From Strongyloides papillosus (taxonomy: Eukaryota > Nematoda > Chromadorea > Rhabditida > Strongyloididae): DNA of 64,000 nt. Shown piece by piece: positions 58,475-64,000 of the stretch. The notes below the pieces were generated by a model. That model ran no database searches. It saw only the letters and a list, made by a program, of their open reading frames with translations, and was not told where the DNA came from. Location of the stretch: contig SRSI01000001.1 of NCBI GenBank assembly GCA_005656395.1, positions 1 to 64,000 of the forward strand, read 5' to 3'. Positions within the stretch are counted from its first letter, which is position 1, and each line of letters begins with the position of its first letter. The translations under genes and the position numbers were made by a program.

Positions 58475-58525
58475 AGTGCTCGCTTTGCATGCGAGAAGCC
58501 GCGGGTTCAATTCCCGCAGTCTCCA

Positions 58526-60301
58526 ATGTCTTTTTTGAAAACTACTTTTTTACTACGTTATATTTTATTTTAGTATCGTAATGCTTATCATTTGTATTAT
58601 AATAAAAATTATACATGTGTATATTATATGTTATATTGTATAATATATCAAATCACATCAAGATCAACACAAAAAAGCATTTATGGTTTATTGGAGAAAA
58701 AGAATACATCCTACTATTAAACTGAGAAAAAAATTTAATAGTAGTTAGAATAATACGCTATCTAAGAACGAAAATTTAAGATAATAGTTAGTTCTGTCTC
58801 AACTAGCTGAACTATGATCAAGAAAATATTTTTTAATTATAAGTACAACTCGTTTTACTAACAAAATAAAAAGTTATATTCATTTCATTGTTTTATTTTG
58901 TTCTTAGCACCCATATCCAAACATGTCACTAGATAATATTAACCTTAATTAGGTGGCAAGAACCTAGCTAGCATACTTCTATTAGAATATATGTAACAAA
59001 AGCTCATGGTACGTCTTTTAATAAAACTATACTACTAAAAAAAGAAAGTATCAAAATCTTTAAGAGTATAAATTTTTTTTTCTGGTAGTAAATAAAAAAA
59101 GTTTCCAATTAAAAATTTAAATTTATTAATGTATCGACTCATTTAATAAACAAGTTTGTAGAATAGTATTATTATTAATTAACACAAAAATAAAAAGCTT
59201 AAAATACTTTATCTTAGTAAAAAAGTATGTCATTCTCTATTGCAAATGGAACCGAGTTTAAAGAGAAGTTTTAAATAATACATTTCGTTCAAAATTTATC
59301 GATTAATATAAATAAATTTTAAACTAATATATTACTTTCAATAAATGGCAATTCATTATTTTAAATAATGATATCTCCATGTAGTATTTTTAAAACTCTA
59401 TAGATTTTTATATAAAAAATAAACCAAATAACTTATTTCAATTTGATATCAACTATAGTATATAAAAAATCAAAATTATTACTAAACATCATTAAAAATT
59501 ATTGTAATGTATTTTTTATGTCTATTTTTATTGTTACATGTACAAGAAAATATCATTAAAGAAAAAGTTTTATTACATCAAAGAAATTATTTATAATATA
59601 ATAAACTCTGTTTTAAAAGAAATGCAGAAGAAGATAAAATTACTGCTAAAAATGAGTATAAATGGCTCGGAAAGTTATGAACAATGTCATCATTTTTTTC
59701 TATATTAACGAATTAATTTTACTACAGAATCAACAAATAAGATTTAAACGGATAACTGGTGGAAATTTAAAAAAAGACAAAAATGTTATAAAGTATAATT
59801 GATTAATTATTATTGTTTTTATTTATTATATAAAATATCTATAAGATCAATAAAATATTTTACCATATCAAGAGTTTAAATACATAACAATTAAATAATA
59901 TATTTAATAGATTTTTTTTATTCTGTTACAATCAATGTATATCAGGAAAAACACAAGCAAATAAAAAATAATTAAATTTATTCACTTCGATTTTGTTAGA
60001 AGTTGTTAGTAAACTAACTTTATAGTATAAAACTTACGTTAGAATCTCAATTATTTGTATAAAATTATCACTTATTTTACAACAAATTAAATATATGTAA
60101 AATATTACATTATATGGTTTCTTAAAAATACTAGAAAAATTTAATTATTGATTATTTTTTTAAAGGAAAAAAACGAATTATATGTAATTGTCAAATATTG
60201 AAAGCTGGCAATGTGAGATTATGAAAATTCTAACATAAAACATTACAAATATACTAGAATAATGTAAAATAATTAAACAGATTTGAAGATCTTGCCTCCA
60301 G
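58526..60301. other. A+T-rich intergenic DNA, no gene seen
   Basis: No ORF of coding appearance, tRNA or clear repeat was recognised in this stretch. Confidence 0.5.
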
Positions 60302-60374
60302 GCCTTCCTAGCTCAGTTGGTAGAGCGTTAGACTTTTAATCTAACGGTCAGGGGTTCGAGCCCCCTGGAGGGCT
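60302..60374 (+). tRNA. tRNA-Lys (TTT)
   Basis: 73 nt without intron. Acceptor GCCTTCC/GGAGGGC, D-arm TAGCTCAGTTGGTAGAGC, anticodon loop CTTTTAA with anticodon TTT, and T-arm AGGGGTTCGAGCCCCCT all pair well. This is the cleanest tRNA gene in the window. Confidence 0.95.
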
Positions 60375-62066
60375 TAGTTTTTCTTTGCATTAGCAAACGG
60401 AAGTGTAGAGAAAGTTAAATCTGGATAATTTGCAGGTTTTTTTCTTGAATTCTTGGAAATTTCTATTATTTAAAAAAGTTCAGTAACTTAAATAATATAA
60501 CAGATATTTTTTATTTTAAATATTTTCTTGACATCAACAGAGTTAATATAAAAAATTTATTTTAAATTTTTTGCGTCACTTTGTCGATTATAGTTGAAAC
60601 GTTCTTTTAAAAAAATGTGCGATATTACAAACAATACAATAATCATAACTCTATGTTTATTTCTTTGTTACAAATATTAACACTACTACCAAAATTTCAC
60701 AGTTTACTCGAAAATATTTAAAAAATAAGCACAATTATGATAAATATTGCTTTATGTATTAGTTTCATTTATGTGGTATTTTTCAATGTGGTTATAGTTT
60801 CTTAAATCAGGCCTCATTCACTTTACATCTTTTAACCTTTATAATATACTCATTATTAATGCTTAAAAAATATTAATTATAAATTACATAAATTAAAACT
60901 ATGTAAAAAGTTTCTGTCTTATGCATTTACCTTATTTATACTAATGATTTTGATAATTTCTAAAATTGCTAAACATTTTTTTAATATAATTAAATCATTT
61001 AAATTAAACTTTATTAATTAAAATAAATTTTAGGTTATCTCACTAAATAATACAATAATTAGTATATAAAATAACAATTATAAAAATCTACCGTCTGGAG
61101 AGTGAAACTTTTTTAAACTAACTGACATATGAAAATTCACTTTTTGTATAATCTTAATACCAACTTCGGGTTATTTTCTAAAAGGTTCTGTAACATTATA
61201 TTGCTACATTTAAACTCTTATATTAATCTTTACAAAGTACTTAAAGTCAATATACTTGCAATTATTATCTTTTAGCAGTTGAATTAAAAAAATTATTGAG
61301 AATTAATGATGAAACACAAGATTTGCTTCTAAATATTAAAAAAAAGACAACTTATTCCAAGGTAAAATTATAGACATTATTGTATCTGCTAGATTCTGAG
61401 TTAGAAATATGTATGTATTCGATGATTATATTTATAATGCAAGTAGTAGTATAAACTAACAAAAAATAGTTAATAATAAAAAAAATAAAATCATAGAAAT
61501 GAAGTTTCATATAAAAATAGATTTTATGTATTGTCAATAATTATTTTAAAAAAAAAGTTGTTTTGTAATCTTATTAAATCATTACTATTTAAAAATTAAA
61601 GGACATAAAATTAATATAATATTTACCTGTAATTACACAAATATAAAATTTAACGAAATTAACCGATTTTTACAAGTATTAACCAAAAGATACATTTTTA
61701 AACTAGGTCATGTTAATTTTTATTCTTTTTATTGTTAAAATTTTAGTGAACTAGTTCTAGCTGAATAAAAATTTTATTTAGATAATGCGCTTATATTTAA
61801 GATATTTTAATGAATATAGTCATAAAACATAATTTATCGTATTTTTGCTATAAATATTTATCAATTTATAACTATTAAAGACGTACTTTAATTTTTAAGT
61901 ATATAAATATTTCAATGTTTGTGATATTATTTTATTTTTCAATTTATTGTAATTAATCTTTGAAAATGCGATAAAAAAATCTGATGCATTTTTTTTAATA
62001 TTATTATATAAATATTAAATAGTTTGATGTAACAAATAAGTGTCTACACAAAAAAACGGTAGACGT
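60375..62066. other. A+T-rich intergenic DNA, no gene seen
   Basis: Short open frames are present on both strands but have no coding character. Confidence 0.5.
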
Positions 62067-62138
62067 AGGGGACACCCGGGATTGAACCGGGGACCATATG
62101 ATCTGCAGTCACATGCTCTACCACTGAGCTATATCCCC
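62067..62138 (-). tRNA. tRNA-Cys (GCA)
   Basis: On the minus strand: acceptor GGGGATA/TGTCCCC, D-arm TAGCTCAGTGGTAGAGC, anticodon stem TGTGA/TCATA with loop CTGCAGA (anticodon GCA), T-arm with GGTTCAATCC. 72 nt, no intron, all stems paired. Confidence 0.95.
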
Positions 62139-62582
62139 ATGACCTTGCCCTGGGACACTTAAAGCGCATAATAACGCAGAAATTTTTAGTTGAACTTATT
62201 AATTAATTAACAAACAAAATATTTTTTCTACAAATAAAATCTAAGAAGAATAAAAAATATATTTTTTACTTTATTTATTCATAATTAATATTTAAGTTCT
62301 AGAAAATTAGACATATATAAATTACAGATTTGATAATTTTTTTTATAACAGCAGAACATAAATCCAATCAAAACATACTTTAAAATATTATTCCAGTTAT
62401 ATTATAATTTTAAAATAAAAGTTAATAAATTTTCAAGTTTTTTAAAAGTAATTTATAACGTTATTAATTAGCCTTTCTTTAGTTTTTTCTTAATTTCTTC
62501 ACTTATGCGAGATTGTAAAATTGAAAATATACGATTATTGGAATGCTTTTTTGTAGTACCTTAAATACAAAATGTGGTTTTT
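62139..62582. other. A+T-rich spacer between tRNA genes
   Basis: Nothing recognised. Confidence 0.5.
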
Positions 62583-62676
62583 TGCCCCATACCAGGCTCG
62601 AACTGGTGACCTTGGCATTGCTTAGAAAAGCCTTAACTTATAAGTACCACGCGCTAACCAACTGCGCCAATGGGGC
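62583..62676 (-). tRNA. tRNA-Ile (TAT) with 20-nt intron
   Basis: On the minus strand: acceptor GCCCCAT/ATGGGGC, D-arm GCGCAGTTGGTTAGCGC, anticodon stem TGGTA/TGCCA, loop CTTATA-A with anticodon TAT, T-arm ACCAGTTCGAGCCTGGT. A 20-nt intron (AGTTAAGGCTTTTCTAAGCA) follows position 37, as is usual for this isoacceptor in animals. Confidence 0.93.
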
Positions 62677-63818
62677 CTGTTTCTAAACAATTCTTAACAC
62701 ACCAATAGAAAACTTATCAAAACTACTGACATGAATTTCATTTACATATTTTTTCGAAACATTTTTAACATTTCAAATGCATAGTAAGTGAATTGTCTTA
62801 TGCAGATCTGCATAAGATGACTTTATCTACCATACATTAAAATCTTTATATAGTTTAAAATATTTTCTTTAGGATAAATCTTATTTCATGCCATAGTTTC
62901 ATTCAGTAATATAATATCGCATTTTCAAATTTTTTTTCTTAAATAAAGCAGATAAAATTTCTAATAAAAGTTTTTATAAGACAATTTTAAAAAAACACTT
63001 TCAAGTATAAATATTATAGAAATTTTAGGTGTTTAATAATAATTATATAGAAAAAATAATTCATTTTGTGTGGGTTTGAAGGAAGATATAATAACACTAA
63101 CAGACAACGATAATAATAATTATTGAAAGGACGATGCATCTTAGTAAATAAAGTTAATTTAACCATGATAAATATTGTTTTAAATATTTATTTATTTCGT
63201 TTTTGTTTTTTACATAATAAAATTTAGTTTCAAATTTCCTCAAAATTAAGTGACTTTACAACAGAAGCTCTACTAAACTTAGTTTTAAGAAAAAAATGAG
63301 TGTAAGTGAAATAAATGTTAGAAAAAATAAACAATGTCACAGTCTTCAATACTTAGCAATCTAAAAGACTTGGTAATTCTACTATAAGTAATGTAGTTCA
63401 ATAATTAAAATTGTGTAAACTGATATTTTTTTACATAAGCATTAAAAATTTTTGTAATTTTAACGAAAAATATGTTTAAACACCATGACGAAATTATTAA
63501 AAGCATTAGACAACAATAACATGGATTATGCAGGTTATTTTAAAATGTATTTTTTAATGTGAATTAAGTTAAAAAAATTTTTTAATAAAATATCGTATTT
63601 GTGAAAAATATTTATTGGAAATTTAAAAAAAAACTTTTTCATTTTATTATTTAATACTAAAAAGTATTATTGTACAGCATTTTCTAAGATAAACTATTAA
63701 AAATTGTTCCTAATAGTATATGGAAATATTTAAGTTTCTTAATAACATCTATATTAACATAATTCCAGTTAAAATTTCTCACATTTTTTACTTTCCTAGG
63801 TTAAAACGGATATCCTTA
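62677..63818. other. A+T-rich intergenic DNA, no gene seen
   Basis: No gene or repeat recognised. TGCAGATCTGCA (near 62,802) is a short palindrome of no obvious function. Confidence 0.5.
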
Positions 63819-63841
63819 GCCTCGTTGGCGCAGTCGGCAGC
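63819..63841 (+). pseudogene. tRNA-Met (elongator) 5' fragment, cut by the TIR element
   Basis: GCCTCGTTGGCGCAGTCGGC plus AGC matches the first 23 nt of elongator tRNA-Met (acceptor strand, TG, D-arm). The gene then runs directly into the element end GGTAACACG. The 3' half would lie beyond the window, so the identity rests on the 5' half only. Confidence 0.7.
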
Positions 63842-64000
63842 GGTAACACGTCAACTCTACAATGCCTTTTTTACAAATTCACCGTGATACATAAAACTCC
63901 AAATTTGTGTTAAAAGTACCTTTTCAAAATAAGTTTAAGTGTGGAGTATTAACAAATATAATAATAAAAAAACATCAAAATTACACCATTTTTATCAATT
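63842..64000. mobile_element. Second copy of the tRNA-inserted TIR element, partial
   Basis: All 159 bp match 57765-57923 with about two substitutions (G to A near 63940, T to C near 63987). It continues past the window end. The expected 9-bp duplication would be GTCGGCAGC (63833-63841). Confidence 0.85.

Larger units (their letters stand above)
57735..58525 (+). pseudogene. tRNA-Ala (TGC) split by a TIR element
   Basis: The 5' part (57735-57764) gives acceptor GCGGACT, D-arm and the 5' strand of the anticodon stem CTCGC. The 3' part (anticodon stem copy 58479-58483, then TTTGCAT loop, GCGAG, T-arm GCGGGTTCAATTCCCGC, acceptor AGTCTCC, A73) ends at 58525. The two acceptor halves pair except at 2-71, so both halves belong to one gene. 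Joining them across one copy of the duplicated 9 bp gives a normal 72-nt tRNA. Confidence 0.85.

Noticed and set aside
61352..61537. 61-aa ORF on the minus strand
   Set aside because: Extreme A+T composition, no domain, and no neighbouring coding signal.

Overview
The window looks like nuclear DNA of a nematode-like animal. It is very A+T-rich and has eukaryotic tRNA genes, two with introns after position 37. It carries animal transposon relics (mariner, FLYWCH/MULE, IS630/Tc1-like). It also holds an array in which 5S rRNA genes alternate, in opposite orientation, with spliced-leader (SL) RNA genes. That 5S-SL linkage, a 22-nt leader resembling nematode SL1 (GGTTTA start, GTTTGAG end followed by a GT donor), an Sm-like site AATTTTGGAA and a 3' hairpin together identify the SL RNA gene. 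The leader differs from the highly conserved SL1 of C. elegans relatives, so a divergent lineage is likely; the species cannot be named from the sequence.

Positions 1 to about 44,397 are a head-to-tail array of eight units of about 5,545 bp that continues left of the window. Each unit contains two basic 5S-SL modules of about 620 bp. In one module the SL gene is intact. In the other, the SL exon is interrupted after its 13th nucleotide by a 4.28-kb site-specific non-LTR retrotransposon flanked by an 8-bp duplication (ATAAAACC). The element encodes one 1,241-aa protein with an RT of R4/Dong or NeSL/R2 type and a C-terminal CCHC plus PD-E restriction-like endonuclease. Units 5-8 have intact ORFs. 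Units 1-4 carry frameshifts, mostly single-base homopolymer indels that look like assembly error. The interrupted gene keeps the SL promoter and transcription start, so the host SL promoter probably drives the element.

From 44.4 to 57.2 kb the flank is a graveyard of DNA transposons: two dead mariners, a dead FLYWCH/MULE transposase gene, an IS630-like deletion derivative with intact TIRs, a foldback, other TIR elements, a minisatellite and diverged tandem repeats with nested insertions. No intact protein-coding host gene is visible.

From 57.3 to 64 kb lie tRNA genes in A+T-rich DNA: Tyr, Lys, Cys, Ile, plus two broken ones (Ala and Met). Both broken tRNA genes are cut by the same short TIR element. 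The complete copy (710 bp) sits in the anticodon stem of tRNA-Ala with a 9-bp target duplication, and carries its own SL-type promoter and a modified SL-like RNA gene with Sm-like site but no splice donor. RNA genes thus dominate the window, and two unrelated mobile elements have used them as targets: a retrotransposon in SL genes and a TIR element in tRNA genes.
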